DNA from: Chrysoporthe austroafricana
Lineage: Eukaryota > Ascomycota > Sordariomycetes > Diaporthales > Cryphonectriaceae
Length of the DNA stretch: 64,000 bases
Direction: 5' to 3'
Assembly: GCA_001051155.2 (NCBI GenBank)
Contig: JYIP02000002.1
Span: forward strand, 1,495,583 to 1,559,582
Positions 32,684 to 44,083 of this stretch are shown here, piece by piece (position 1 is the first letter of the stretch; the number at the start of each line of letters is the position of its first letter). The translations under genes and the position numbers were made by a program. The notes under the pieces are model-generated. The model did no database searches, was not told the DNA's origin, and saw only the letters and a list, made by a program, of their open reading frames with translations.

Positions 32684-34161
32684 TCACGGGCTCGTAAATC
32701 ATTTTAATATACTCTCGATTGAACCGATAGATTGGTTTCATATCTGGTTCCCCCCAATCTGGTTTTGTTCTCAGGAAGAAACATGTTGAGGTCTGGGAGG
32801 GCCCGGTGCTGACTCCACCTCAAAAATGATTGATTGGAGTACCATATTGCCAGAAACACTGTTCCTAGAACTACTCGTGAGAAACTCCCTGGATTTTAAT
32901 ATGAACTGCCCAGGAATATATATGAGGACAGGGTAGCCTTGCGGCCCTGGGCACGTATTGGGTTGGCCTAATCAGGATAAGCGCCGAGAATGTAGAGGAC
33001 GGATTGGTCGGCTGAATGATCCAACATGTGGTAGTTGCCTTCGCCCTAAAGCGGTGGGTAGCCTGACCAGGCCCGGATAAATACGATTGCTCTCCGGGGT
33101 TTGACTGATTATAGGTGCATTCGCGGAATGAATGCCACCGAGTTTTCTTGGCTGTTTTATGGCCTGCTGCAGTTGCGCCCCAGGCTGTGATTGCGAGAGA
33201 ATGTCTTACAGGGGAACGTATCACGGAACCGGGTTGCATGCCCCTTTATTCAAGATTGGGATTGATGAAGATCCTCCGAACCAGCTCATGCAACAAGCTC
33301 GTACAGAAAGGAATGGAGGTCATAAAAGTCATGACATGGTCCAAACTGGCAGAGGAGGCAAATTACATAAGACTGATTTCTTTCGACCGTCACGTAGCTT
33401 TCGCAAGGCGGACGCGAGACGAGTGTGTGCTTATTCTCCCTTGTCCAGCCGCTGAGACGAGGGTGGTACATCAAAGAATCCCAACATCCAGTATAGGATC
33501 TTGTGGAAAGAATATCTCATGTGGAGTCTGTGTTGCCTTGGACACACTCGCGTCCTAGTAGTGGATCATTAAAGAGATCTAATTACATGCTCCTTCTCAT
33601 GCGGACGGTTCGTCACTTTCACTTCTTCTCTTATTATTGATTTGAGCAGTGATATTCGATCATCGCGCTGTGCCGTCGAGTACAGGCAGAATGACTCCTC
33701 AAGAGATCGTTGTATTCAAATACACCAACGTGCACTGCAGGCTTTCGATCACCCCTCCTTCAGGACGCATTGCTCTTCCGGATCGGCCGCGGATAGCAGT
33801 CGTTCGTACAACCGAGTCCGAGGGCGATAAGCTGTACGCCGCCACTGCCGGGCCTGGAGGGCGGCTCATCCTTCCCAACGTCGTGTATGTGCTGGGCTAT
33901 TGCTATGCTCGGTCGCGAGCTTCGCCATGCCATACGTTACTTCGTAACTAGGTACTACCGCAGCTGATCCGTGCTCAGCCCGGCAAGCATGGCATGACGT
34001 TGGCAGGGTTGGGGTTGCTGACAGGAGCAGCGAATAGGGATCTTGTGACAGCGTACTGCCAAGGTCGTCTGGGGGTGACAAGCCTACGTCATCGCATCGC
34101 TGTCAGTGTGGGCTGTCTCATGCAACACGAGAGCTGCAACCACCCTTCTTCTCGAGCCGTT

Positions 34162-34167
34162 TATAAG
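34162..34167 (+). promoter_or_regulatory. TATA box of the I78 inhibitor gene
   Basis: TTATAAGAAT about 110 nt before the ATG at 34274. Confidence 0.55.
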
Positions 34168-34273
34168 AATAGAGTTTCTCTCCGAGCACCCCTCAGAAGA
34201 TAGACCTCACCGAAAAGAAAAAAACACCACGCAACCAACCCCTCACAAGAACTCCGTCAGCCACCTGCCTAGG

Positions 34274-34590
34274 ATGCCTCTCGTTGTCCCCGGTGTGACC
34301 ACGCAGTCTGGCGACAAGACTGAGGTGTGGACCAACAAGCTGGTGGGCAAGCAGCTCCACGATGGTGCAGAGTCCAACGAGACTGTAAGTCCAAGAGCTA
34401 CAAGATCGAGAATCACGCCTGCAGAGGAGGCTGACTGGACCCCCTTCTCCAGCTCTTTGCAAAGAGAGAACTCCCCGAGAGCCATCGTGTCATCCAACCT
34501 GGCCAGATGGTGACCAAGGACTTCAATCCTGAGCGCCTCAACATCCACGTGAAGGAAGATGGCACCGTATCTCACGTCACCCACGGCTGA
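34274..34590 (+). CDS. Proteinase inhibitor I78 family protein
   Basis: Exons 34274..34384 and 34453..34590, 82 aa. The 68-nt intron has GTAAGT, a GCTGAC-like branch (ggctgactgg) and TCTCCAG. The spliced protein begins MPLVVPGVTTQSGDKTEVWT and contains the family core: LVGKQLHD, then FAKRELPESHRVIQPGQMVT, then DFNPERLNIHVKEDGTVSHV ending in THG. The inhibitor loop follows the PESHRVI segment, and the R-L-N-V/I pattern is diagnostic for I78. There is no signal peptide, so the protein is probably cytosolic and may block endogenous serine proteases. Full-length for the fungal family (about 75-85 aa). It lies 406 bp upstream of TMA20 on the same strand. Confidence 0.92.
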
Positions 34591-34996
34591 ACCGGGGCGT
34601 ACTATTGCGATGTTGGAGGCCTGGTCTCTTTGATGCTTTTGAATGGAGTTGGGAGCCGTAGCGGACGCAGTGGTGGCCGCTGCTACCAGCCCACTTTGTG
34701 CTGTGATGCCTCTTGCGACCTAGACAAACTTCAATGAAGAACTCCTCCTCGCGAACGCGACTTCACCATTTCAGCTCAACATGTGATGTGATGGTTTGGC
34801 ATTGAACTGGCCGTGTGTCGTTGCCCCGCGCCGCCACTAGAGACGCCCCACCCCAGCGCCGGACCCACACCCCAAATTCCAGTGACCCCGCGATCGCATC
34901 GCGGGGTCTTCGACAGCAAGACCAAACTACACTCTGATCCTTCAGACTTCCATTACGCAAATCCAATTGCTGCCGGTCCCCCTTATAGTCGCCAAG
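34591..34996. other. Intergenic between the I78 gene and TMA20
   Basis: About 400 bp holding the I78 terminator and the TMA20 promoter. No gene is seen. Confidence 0.5.
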
Positions 34997-35729
34997 ATGT
35001 TCAAGAAAGAGTCAGTATCCCAGTCCGCCCAGATTTCTCGTTCCCATGAGCTCCGTAGAGCAGACCCTGCCCCTCACTGCCCTCGAACAAGGGCAGTCAA
35101 GCCCAGCGGCCTCGCCCCCCGACCCACGAAGATGCAAGACTGACCATCTCCCGCGCAGCATACCGTCCGCGCCCAAATCCAAACTCAAGTCCTCCGTGCA
35201 GCGCTCCCTGCGCGGCTCCCTCCTCTCGACCTACCCCCTCCTCAACCCCTACATCGACGAGGTCCTCCCCAAGAAGGCGTCCCTCGAGCAGATGAAGCTG
35301 CCCGACCGCGCGTCCCTGTACGTCATCGACGGCGAGCCCGTCTTCTTCCAGCACGACGGCGGCACCCTCCTCCCGCACCTCCGGCTCGTCCACCGCTTCC
35401 CCGCCGCCTTCCCCACCGTGCGCATAGACCGCGGCGCCATCCGCTTCGTGCTGAGCGGCGCTACGCTCATGGCCCCCGGGCTGACGAGTCAGGGGGGCCG
35501 GCTGCCTGAGCCGCGTGACGGGGACGAGGGCGTCGACGAGGACGGCCGCTGGAGTCGCGAGCTGGAGAAGGAGGAGCCGGTCGTCATCATGGCCGAGGGG
35601 AAGGAACACGCGTGCGCTGTAGGATTGCTGGTTGCGGGGACGAAGGAGGTGAAGGAAAAGGGCAAGGGGCCGGTGGTGGAGGAGGCGCATTTCCTTGGCG
35701 ATGGGCTATGGAAGTTGAACCTGGACTGA
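34997..35729 (+). CDS. TMA20: Translation machinery-associated protein Tma20 (MCT-1, PUA domain)
   Basis: Exons 34997..35010 and 35159..35729, 194 aa. Exon 1 is only 14 bases (MFKK plus two bases); the intron (148 nt) uses GTCAGT, a GACTGAC branch and GCGCAG. Splicing gives MFKKDIPSAPKSKLKSSVQR, matching the family start, while the open frame from 35046 alone would give a false N-terminus. The N-terminal half (LNPYIDEVLPKKASLEQMKL and VFFQHDGGTLLPHLRLVH) is the pre-PUA domain. The PUA domain follows (AFPTVRIDRGAIRFVLSGAT, LMAPGLTSQGG, AVGLLVAGTKEV, AHFLGDGLWKL). Tma20 pairs with Tma22 to recycle 40S subunits after termination by removing deacylated tRNA. An acidic insert (DGDEGVDEDGRWSRELEKEE) sits inside the PUA domain. 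Confidence 0.94.
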
Positions 35730-37896
35730 GGGATCCTTGGCCCTAGGTGGGAGCCAGAATAACGACGGACGGCCGGGTTTCGGAGAAGACGCTCGGGACA
35801 GATCGAGGCAAGTCGTCGCGTGCGCGATGGGCGACCGGGGAACGCTATCCAAGAGATGCCTATTGGGATGGAATCATGGGTCGGACCATGCTGCTGGTCT
35901 CGAGAATCAGGTACCGGGCTGCCATGGCTTGAACAACTCGCACTGGGCGCTGCCCTCCAGCACACCATTACCGGGCTGGCTTGCAGTCTTCATAGCCATG
36001 CTACAGATGCGCCACATATGTCACCAGCCGAACCGTTCAACCCATCGTCTTGATCTAGGAGTGCTCGACTACTCAGAGGCCCTCGCACTGGCCCCTTTGC
36101 GAGCACCAAATTACTGCATTATTTCTCCATCAGAGCACAGTACATTGCCTGCTCATCAACATCGTCACCATCAATGATTTACTTGTGGAGTTGGTACCCT
36201 GAGACAATCATTTCTTTGTGATTTGGCCCTTCATGAGACGTAAAAGCCGTGCGACTGGGCTACCGCAAGACATGCCCGTCGTGTATCACCTATTGCGATC
36301 TATCTATACCCCGCCCAACGGATCCTCTCTAAAGCAAGCGTGATCTGACTGTAAAGGTTATAGGGATATTGAAGCCCCATGGGTGGTTGTTTTGACCGTC
36401 ATTTGTGCAATTGCGTACTCTTATGCTTTGTGGCACCTGAGGCAACGTACTTTCCTCTGAGCGCAGCGCCACGATGCGTCTCTACACGAGTGCCTTTTCA
36501 GAGGCAGGCCTCTATCAAGCCGACTTTATTTAGGCTCCTTAGACGTGGCCGTCCGCCGTACAGCCATTGGCGAATACGTGGTCGGTGATATTTATTCTGG
36601 TATGGCATAGATATGCTTGGAGACGGGCAGCGCCTGGGTTGGACTGAATGTTCAGATATAGAGAAACCTCACAGATGAACATCTAGGTCCCCAACTCCGA
36701 TCCTGGGAGATGAGGCACCACAGGACCTGCTATCGGGTGATCCTACGGAGCTTGTGTGATCTGAAATGGAACTTATGGTGCCTGGATGGTGCGGAGGTGC
36801 TGGTAGGGTCAATGACATGTTGTGTCAGGGTGGTTTGGTTGTCCTGCCTAGCTAGCAAACTTGGTGGGCTGTTGACATAGCTGTTTACCTATTGAGTATT
36901 ACTTCATGCTTTGGCCGCCTAGTCAACGCAATGATATCACGTGCTCATCACGTGTCCTCAGCTTTAGACAATATGCTTGTGAACTTACTACAGCTGGATG
37001 CGAAGGGCACCTGGTAAGCACAATATCACCTGCTGACCACATGTCCTCAACTCAAGACATCACCTTTGTGAGCTACTCTCCATATGGAGCACTGACAATA
37101 ACTACCGTACTGTTGCTGTAGTCGTTGGGTCCACTCTGAATGCTTGTGGTATGCCCTGGGGGGCTTCAAGAGACTACCCGCGTTGCTTCGCTCATTAGAT
37201 CCGCGATGAATCCTCATGTTGCTTCTTCTGGGCTTCCTGAAGTGCCATCTCCGTTGCTTTACTGGGAGAGAGGCAGAATATATCATCAACGATAAACATA
37301 CTATCAGCGATGGTGACTACCTGGGTACTGGTTTCCACCAAACCACCTGGGCATTTATACTCAGATAGACATATATCAGACCATGATTTCTCTTCCAATC
37401 TAGCACAGACAAGAACGGAACCATAGTAAGGGAAGTCACGGCTCTTTTATCAATTCCGTCTGCCTAGCAGGGCATGAAGTATCGTGACTATCGAAAACAG
37501 AAACAGAAACTTAGAGGCCTCCCTTCATAACTAGCCCGGCCTAGAAGGCCACCATAAACGCCTTGACCAGCTGTAACAGACGGCGCAAAAATGAAACAAG
37601 ACAAGATGTCAGAAATACCACACTCATGATCGAGACCTTCCCTCCCTCTGTATGCTGAAATCTGATCAGGGGCGACAGCTCAGTGGTGTCAACCGAAGTA
37701 TGCAGAAGACCGAGACTCGCAACGATGGCAAAAATGCATGGATAAGACCGTAGGCAAAGTCGTAGGCAGCAGGCGATGAAGAAAGCCGTCGAATGTGTAG
37801 GCGAACGTGCGCAGATGGCCCTTAGACTGGCGATGATGACGAAGACAGAATGAGGGAAATGAAGCCAGCCTTGAGCTCGGAACAAGGCTGAACCGA
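35730..37896. other. Gene-poor region with an 89-bp-spaced duplication
   Basis: About 2.2 kb with no supported gene. Frames at 35737-36177 and 37541-37885 lack domains. Near 36924-37082 two diverged copies of a roughly 65-bp sequence occur, listed separately. Confidence 0.5.
36924..37082. repeat. Two diverged tandem copies with CACGTG motifs
   Basis: Copy 1 (36924-36990) and copy 2 (37015-37082) share ATATCAC, a CACNTG-like box, CA-C-TGTCCTCA and TTGTGA in the same order, offset by 89 bp. Copy 1 holds two perfect CACGTG E-boxes (36938-36943 and 36949-36954), while the matching sites in copy 2 are CACCTG and CACATG. Confidence 0.6.
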
Positions 37897-38870
37897 CTAG
37901 ATCTGGCGCGTGAGAGTTCTCTGGAGAATGTCCAAGCCGAACTCGGGATCGATCTCATGGGTCATACCCGCCAGGAGATGCCGAGGGCAGCAGTCGATGA
38001 TGAAGTCGAGGACCTTTTCGTCCTTGACAGGTCGCATCTCCTTCCTCATGTCCTTGATCATCATGTAACCATCGCTGTAGTCCAGCAGCTTTGCCTTGTG
38101 AACATCCTCCGCTCCGGCCAGAGGAGGGTGCTCAATGACTTGGTGGTTGTAGAGGGATGGCCAGGTAGCATTGATATTGAAGTGGTCGAAAATTGAGTCC
38201 TGCATCCAAGACATGACTTGACCCATTTGAAAGCGGTCTGCCAAAATGTAGATGCGGATCATGTTGGTGAAAGTCTCCTCGGGAAGGCCAAGATTGATGC
38301 GGGCGGCGGCACCGCCGGCCTTCAGGCAGATGTCCAGGCGCATGAAGTCCGTGATATCAACATCTTGAAATTTGAACTCGTCGTTGACAGTCTCGAGCCA
38401 GGGGCCACGGAACGCAGCAGTGAAGTAATCGCCGAAGTCGCAAAACAACTTCTTGCTGACCATGTACTCGTACCAGGAGAGGACCTCCCCCTCGTTGCTG
38501 GCATTGGCGGCGCAGAGGATACGGAGCTTGGGACTGAGTATAGACGGTTAGTAGAGGCTAAACCAAGATATGATGGCCTTGACCAGACAGTCTACATACC
38601 CATTGAGGCAGAAAGTGATGTAGGCGATCCAGTCGCGGAATTGGGTGTGGTGAGTGTCTTGGTCATAGGTCTAGCGAGAGCAAGTCAGTTAAGCCATGTC
38701 TGGAGCGAGAGATGGGAAAAGAGAAGTCGTACAACGCCACCAGGGCCAGTGTAAGGAACGACGACAACGTCCTGGAGACCAGCGTTCTTGACATTGGAGC
38801 TGACGACCTTGGTGCTGACAGCCATGTTCTCGGCAGCAGCAGCACCGGACGTAGTGGCGTTGGCGGACAT
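37897..38870 (-). CDS. BTB/POZ domain protein
   Basis: Exons 38870..38733, 38670..38600 and 38533..37897, 281 aa. The introns use GTACGA..GCTAG (62 nt) and GTATGT..ACTCAG (66 nt). Residues 1-46 are small and polar (A, S, T, N, V). The BTB-type core includes FRDWIAYITFCLNGPKLRIL, then EGEVLSWYEYMVSKKLFCDF, GDYFTAAFRGPWLET, FKFQDVDITDFMRLDICLKA, and the helical FTNMIRIYILADRFQMGQVM typical of the region after the BTB fold. No BACK, Kelch, NPH3 or zinc-finger domain follows. Fungal BTB proteins of this kind are numerous, and some are Cul3 adaptors or transcription-linked; the role here is unknown. The 5' flank (38900-40330) is a field of degenerate tandem repeats. Confidence 0.85.
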
Positions 38871-39235
38871 GTTGATTGAATTGAGAAATGATGGGGGAAT
38901 AAGAGTGGTGGTGGTGAAGTTGGGATGAGAATGAACGGCAACAAAGGCTCGTAAGACTGGATCAGGCTGTGTTGATGGGCGAAACGGATTGTGGTTGCTG
39001 TCGAAGGAAAGAAGAACCTCAATTGCAGCAGGAGGTTGACGAGGTTATATAGATGTAAGGGCAGGTGTTGTGGAGCAGGCACAATGGGCGAATATACGAG
39101 GGTATAGTCATTGTCTTGCCTTTGCGTTGGGTGCCAGAAGCGACCATAAATGATATAGTTATTGTTTGGCAGGCGCATTGGGCGACTAGATGGAGGTTTA
39201 GTTAGGGTTTAGCAGGCACAATGGGCAACTATAGA

Positions 39236-39515
39236 CGATATAGTCCTTGTCTTGAAGACGGAATGTTGCGGAAGTAAGATGAAGTAACTGGAGGTCAGAT
39301 GTATGACAGGGCGGTGCAGCGAGTGACCAGAGCATCGTGTAATAGTCATTGTTTGGCAAGCGGAAGGTTGAAGAAGCGAGAGGGTTGGAGGGTAGGTGTC
39401 TGACAGGGCAGTGCACTGAGTAGCGCATTGTTTTGTAGGCGGAAGGTTGAAGAAGTGACAGAAGATAGAGTGTTGATGGGACAAGTGAAGCAAGCGACTG
39501 TATTGTTGTATAGTC
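39236..39515. repeat. Degenerate tandem repeat, about 80-110 bp units
   Basis: Three successive units share ATAGTC-TTGT-TTG, then GCGGAAGGTTGAAGAAG (or diverged GACGGAATGTTGCGGAAG), then GGAGG, then GTCTGACAGGGCAGTGCA (or ATGTATGACAGGGCGGTGCA). Unit starts are about 39240, 39346 and 39427. Looser matches continue upstream to about 38960 through repeated ATGGGCGA/ATTGGGCGAC words. Confidence 0.7.
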
Positions 39516-39974
39516 GTCATTTGGCGGGTGAAATGGGGGACTCACCTGCCGCATATCTCTGATATTACTAGTCAGAGCGATTCTCTGAATCCTCTCATCA
39601 CGCCATTAGGGCGCCAGGAGAGATACAGATCCCTCGAGGATCTCATAGTTTGGAGCAGGCGTGTCGAGGCGGGTGCATTGGAAGACCATCATGGCGATAT
39701 AATATTCTTGACAGGTGCAGCTGTCGAGTGTGCGACGAGAGAGTCTTTTGGGCTGGTGCAGTGGGAGACGACACGACGTTATATATTATTTTTAAGTGGG
39801 TCCAGCAAGCCACAGAAAGCCACATTGTGACTTTTCTAGAAGGCACGATGGGCGATAATGTGATTTCTCCATGGTTTCCTTTTCTGAAAATGCGGGGGCA
39901 GTGGCTCGATAATACATTGATATACCTGTCATTGAGTACCTACTCAGGTAACGAACAATAGGAGACAATGGAGA

Positions 39975-40280
39975 AGCTTCTGGATAACAACTGAAGAGAT
40001 TTCTAGAGCTATCGCATTCGAGTAGTCAGTGAGGAGGCGAGTGTGATGGACGGCAACTGAAGAAATTTCCAGAGCTATCGCCTCAGGATGGTCTTGTGAG
40101 ATGGGATGGGCGGCAGCTGAGGAAACTTCCAGAGCCGTCGGTTCAGGGTAGTTGCGTGAGGAGACGGATGTGATGGACGACAGTTGAGGAAGTTTCGAGA
40201 GCTATCGCTGTAGAGAATGGCCTTGTGAGGAGGCAGATGCATTGGGCAACAGTGAGGAAAATGTCAGAGTCGTAGCATGT
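39975..40280. repeat. Degenerate minisatellite, about 60-67 bp units
   Basis: Five units share GG-CRRC(A)ACTGA(A/G)GA-A, then TTCCAGAGCTATCG, then GTGAGGAGGC-GATG. The AGAGCYRTCG word recurs near 40005, 40071, 40131, 40197 and, diverged, 40264, giving spacings of about 66, 60, 66 and 67. Confidence 0.78.
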
Positions 40281-41310
40281 ATCAGAGAGGGTGCAATGAG
40301 TGACTGTGCGCCCATGTAGTCATGCAATATGCGATGATAAAGAGATTTTTCTACTTGATGAGAAGGTCTACGAGGAGGTCAAGAGCTTTCTAAAGGAAAT
40401 AAGCTTAATGAGGTCTTTGTGAGCAATAGCATCAAGAAGAATGTAGATAAGTACTTCAGCAGGAAAGTTGGCCAAAGCTACCAAATGTGATTAACAAATA
40501 CACCTATATCAGTCACCGCTTCATCCTGCCCGCGATCGAGAAAGACGATCTGCGGCTGGAATGGGCCCTAACGAATAAAGAATTGCAGATAGCTTGACTA
40601 CATTCTTGCTGTGTGGCGACTTGGAGAACCTCGGACAGAGGATGGCATGTTGACACCCGAGGAGTGCCCGTCCAGGGGCAAAGAGCCCCCTTCGCACCGG
40701 TGAGTGAGCTTATCGGGGACACCTCGTAAATGCCACAGAAACCCATCGAGCTCACTAGCCATGGCGGTATTTATGCCATTCAAGCCTTACTGGTACCTTC
40801 AAATACGCTCTGAATGCTAGAGCTTCTTTTAATGATACCACGGCGGTGTCGTGATAGAAGGAGCATCCATGTGTCTGTAGCTCTTTACAGGGCCTATATA
40901 GACTGCATTACGAGAATAGAGGTCCGGGACGAAGTTAAGTATGCTTGTGAGTTGCATACGACATTTTCAGTAGCGTTGACGATATACCAGTGGGGGGGTG
41001 CGATGTGGTAGCCGAAAAGATACAGAGACGTCGTCATCAAGGAACGTCTTCAACATGGGCAGTCAGAGCGGGAAGACCCCAGTCTGGGTGGGTGGTCACG
41101 CTCCCGTTGTGCCACTACCATGTTCTTTAATCACACTCAATTAAACGAAATACCATCGTGTTGGACATCAGCCAGACTGCCATGATGCCAGGTACTGCTA
41201 CAAGTCAATGAATTTGAGCGTGTTCTCAGCACGACCCGTTGGAGGTAGGCCGGACACCGGCGAGCATCATCTTTGTTCTATGTTCTTCGAACTTCAGTAC
41301 GACGCATTCA

Positions 41311-41692
41311 TCACTGAAGCCCGCCGCTTCGTTTGTGCCCGCATTGAGAACTCATCTCGATGCTGCAGTATGCCGATGAAGGGCGAAAGTTCCTGGGCGA
41401 GGAATTGCCATGAAGCTGCTCTAGGGCTAATTCTTCAACTGGAATCAATTTTCTGGCATATACTATGTCATTGAGGTTGAGGAGGTCAAATGTATCTCTA
41501 GCGCTGACCTTTTGGACGACGTAGAGGTCCTGCACGGCCACGGTCCGACATCAGGGTAGGTCTGGACGGTGAAGCTGAGCGACACCGCAACGTGGCCGAC
41601 TGCTTGGTATCGTCATGAATCGGCCAGTATTCTCGTAATTTTTGGCCAATATGTACAACTATCTCGTTAGGCAGTAGTACCTGAGCTTCCAA
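41311..41692 (-). pseudogene. Possible decayed gene fragment with F-box-like start
   Basis: On the minus strand a frame beginning near 41692 reads LLPNEIVVHIGQKLRE and DDTKQSATLRC, which resembles the spacing of an F-box. It stops after about 64 codons, and an overlapping frame (41541-41311) reads AVQDLYVVQKVSARDTFDLL with plausible composition. Joining them needs a frame change with no good splice sites, so this is at best a relic. It could equally be chance. Confidence 0.22.
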
Positions 41693-42101
41693 GATGTGGC
41701 CTGCGCCTAATTCGTAGTCACATTAATCTGGGCCCTAGCTACCTGCCGACGCCCGTACTCTGATAGCGGAAGGAAATGAAGCCGGGGCGTCTGCCTTGTG
41801 TCATACATAAAGTCAACTGGAACAGAGGGAGTTGTTCGCAGCTGATGCATAACATGAAATCTAACAACGGGAAGGTACGTTCCACTGAGATACAAAGAGC
41901 GTCGTCCGTCGAGCCAACATGACCTCCCCGGCCAACTGTCCACAACGAACAGCTAAATCAGGTCTCCACACTAGGATTCAACATGTGACTTGCGCTAACT
42001 CATGGGGTGGCTTACCTATGGGGCGGTATGACCCAGACTCAACCTTGAGTCTGAGGAGGTCATGCGGTGACGACAGTAGTCAGATCGTCCTCTGGGGAGA
42101 G

Positions 42102-44083
42102 CTAAGCTACCGTGCCACTTCCGGCTGCCGCTTCGTTGGTCGAGATCTCAACGGTAATGGACGTCTCCTGTGAGATCGAGCCATAACGGTCCTTCGCGTC
42201 CTGCCACTTATCCCCAAACCTCTCGTAGACATCCTCAATTTCATCCTTGAACTTCTGCTCGGTCAACTTGCGGACGGCACTCCCTTTCGCCGTCCGCACA
42301 AATCCACCAGCTGGGACCAACAGGACATGCGTCTTGGCTACGCGGATATGCATCTGCGCCTTCTCGTTAGCGGGCTGGATTGCCTGCTCCCAGATCTCCA
42401 CAGCCAGGTCCCGCGACACCTCGGCGCCGTCGACAAGTTCGATCAGCGCGAGAGGTTGCTGGTGCATGGCGCCGACGAGGATCGCGGCGCGAGCCTTCCC
42501 GTTGCTGATGATGGCCCTCTCGATGGGGCCGGGGTGGCCGTTGACGCCTGTAGAGAAGGAAATGAGGTCGTCTTTCCGGCATATGAACTTCCATGCGTAC
42601 GCCGCCTTTGCTGGATCCGGATGGGGAGCCCAGAGATCTCCCGTCTCCCACTCAGGAGGCGGAGGCGGACCGGTGGACGGTTCGATGTCCTGGCGGGCGT
42701 GCCAGCTTGCGATTGGCGCAGATTTTTCTGTGATCTTCATGACAAACTCGTACAGCTCCTGCGGGACACCATCCTCTGAGACATAGTCAAGATTCTCGAC
42801 ATGGCGAAACTCGTATCCCTCCGTGAACACGTCAAAGTAGCTGTATTCAAAATCTTCGTTGTCGGCCTCGAGTTCCGGAGCAAATAGCGATTCGGTAGCA
42901 CCCCACACATTTTGTATTCTTGTGTATTTCGCCCATACACCTGCGGCGAATCTCGAAAGCACAGCTGTTCCGTCTAGTGTCAGCAAACGGAACCCGCCAA
43001 GGCGCGATCGAGGCTATCATGTGTGCTCACCACCACCGAAACAGACATGCTCGAACGGCCTGATAAAATCTCCGGCGTCGGGTCGGCGAGCAAGATCCTC
43101 CATCATCCACGGTGTCATAATCCCCTTTGTTGCCTTCGCCTGCGGCAGGATTTGGCAGAGGTCGCTTGGGTTCACGCCGTGGTGCCGGAAGCCTGGGATG
43201 GCTACTGCTTTGCCAAACACCGACAAGCACTGCGATAAACGATCAGCCTCAGCCCCTCCAATGGTATGAACCCAATTGTGCTCTTACCATCATGAAGCCA
43301 GCAGAGATGGCATGTGCAGGAGACGTATTTAGCAAATATCTCACGCCCTCTCCTGGATGTGTTAACAGTAGACAGTGCTTTCTTCCCTGGACATCATCGA
43401 GTAGCAGATGACGGTCCTGTGTCGCCATGAACCTGTGGTTCCACACAATAGGTTTCTGCACGTGAAGTTCAGTGCCAGCGAGAAGTAATGACGGCCGTGG
43501 TCCAAAAACCTACCGGGTCTCCTGTGGTTCCGCTCGTATGGAGAATGACGTAGGGGTCGTGCTCGGCTTCTTCATATGTTTTCGTGTATGGCCAGTGAGG
43601 CACCTCGTCGGCGTCCAGGAGGTCGTCCAGCTCGGGGATGACAGCATGTTTCATTGGTCTGTCCGCCAGGATATCACGCACATGTACCCCAAGTGCCGAG
43701 AGAAAAGCCTTGCAGTCTGTCTGCTCCATCAAGGAGAGATGCACTGCCTTGCTGTTCACTTGTGATGAGAACAAGACCTTGTGTCCTGTTTTGCAAACTG
43801 CCATCTGGATCATGTGATAGCGAATGTCTGCCACTCCGAGGTACGCCACGGTCTCGAAAGTGGTCGACTTCCCAATGGTGGAATCGATGAACCATGCTAA
43901 CTTGTTGATGGCATTTGCAAATTTGGCGATAGAGATGTCCTCGAACCCCTTGAAAAGGTCGTAGTCGTCTATAGGAAGGGAGCACCATGGGCTGTTCGGC
44001 TCGTCTCGTGCTCTTTGGTCGATGACAGCGGGAAGTAACCTTCGCCCACAGTCTGGGGGGGCGTCCGTCCCGTTCTTCCACAT
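42102..44083 (-). CDS. Stand-alone NRPS-like adenylation (AMP-binding) protein
   Basis: Exons 44083..43514, 43455..43288, 43229..43031 and 42964..42102, 599 aa. The introns (58, 58 and 66 nt) have GTAGGT, GTAAGA and GTGAGC donors and CAG acceptors. The adenylation signature A3 is split by intron 1 and reads HTSGTTGDPKPIVW (about 182-195). Others are CFGGAVLS (about 308-316), NVWGATES (331-338), WETGDLW (about 417-424), KFICRKDDLI (438-447) and TAKGSAVRK with the core lysine K539. It resembles the A domain of fungal A-T-R enzymes (aminoadipate- or carboxylate-reductase-like). However, it ends about 60 residues after the A10 motif with AAAGSGTVA, without a carrier (LGxDSL) or reductase domain. 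All core A motifs look intact, so it may activate an acid and hand it to a separate partner, or be a truncated relic. No synthase or tailoring genes flank it. Confidence 0.92.

Larger units (their letters stand above)
32543..34273. other. Intergenic, divergent promoters of the LPMO and I78 inhibitor genes
   Basis: No gene is supported in about 1.7 kb; frames such as 33115-33558 and 33649-33951 have no domain. It holds the LPMO promoter on the left and the I78 promoter on the right, both with TATA elements. Confidence 0.5.
38871..42101. other. Repeat-bearing intergenic region
   Basis: About 3.2 kb between the BTB gene (start at 38870) and the end of the adenylation-protein gene (42102). The BTB-proximal half is built of degenerate repeats (two arrays listed separately). 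The rest has a possible decayed minus-strand gene around 41311-41692. No transposase or reverse-transcriptase motif was found. Confidence 0.5.

Noticed and set aside
35097..35690. Minus-strand frame of 197 aa opposite TMA20
   Set aside because: It is antisense to a clear PUA-domain gene and has a biased R/G/E/V composition.
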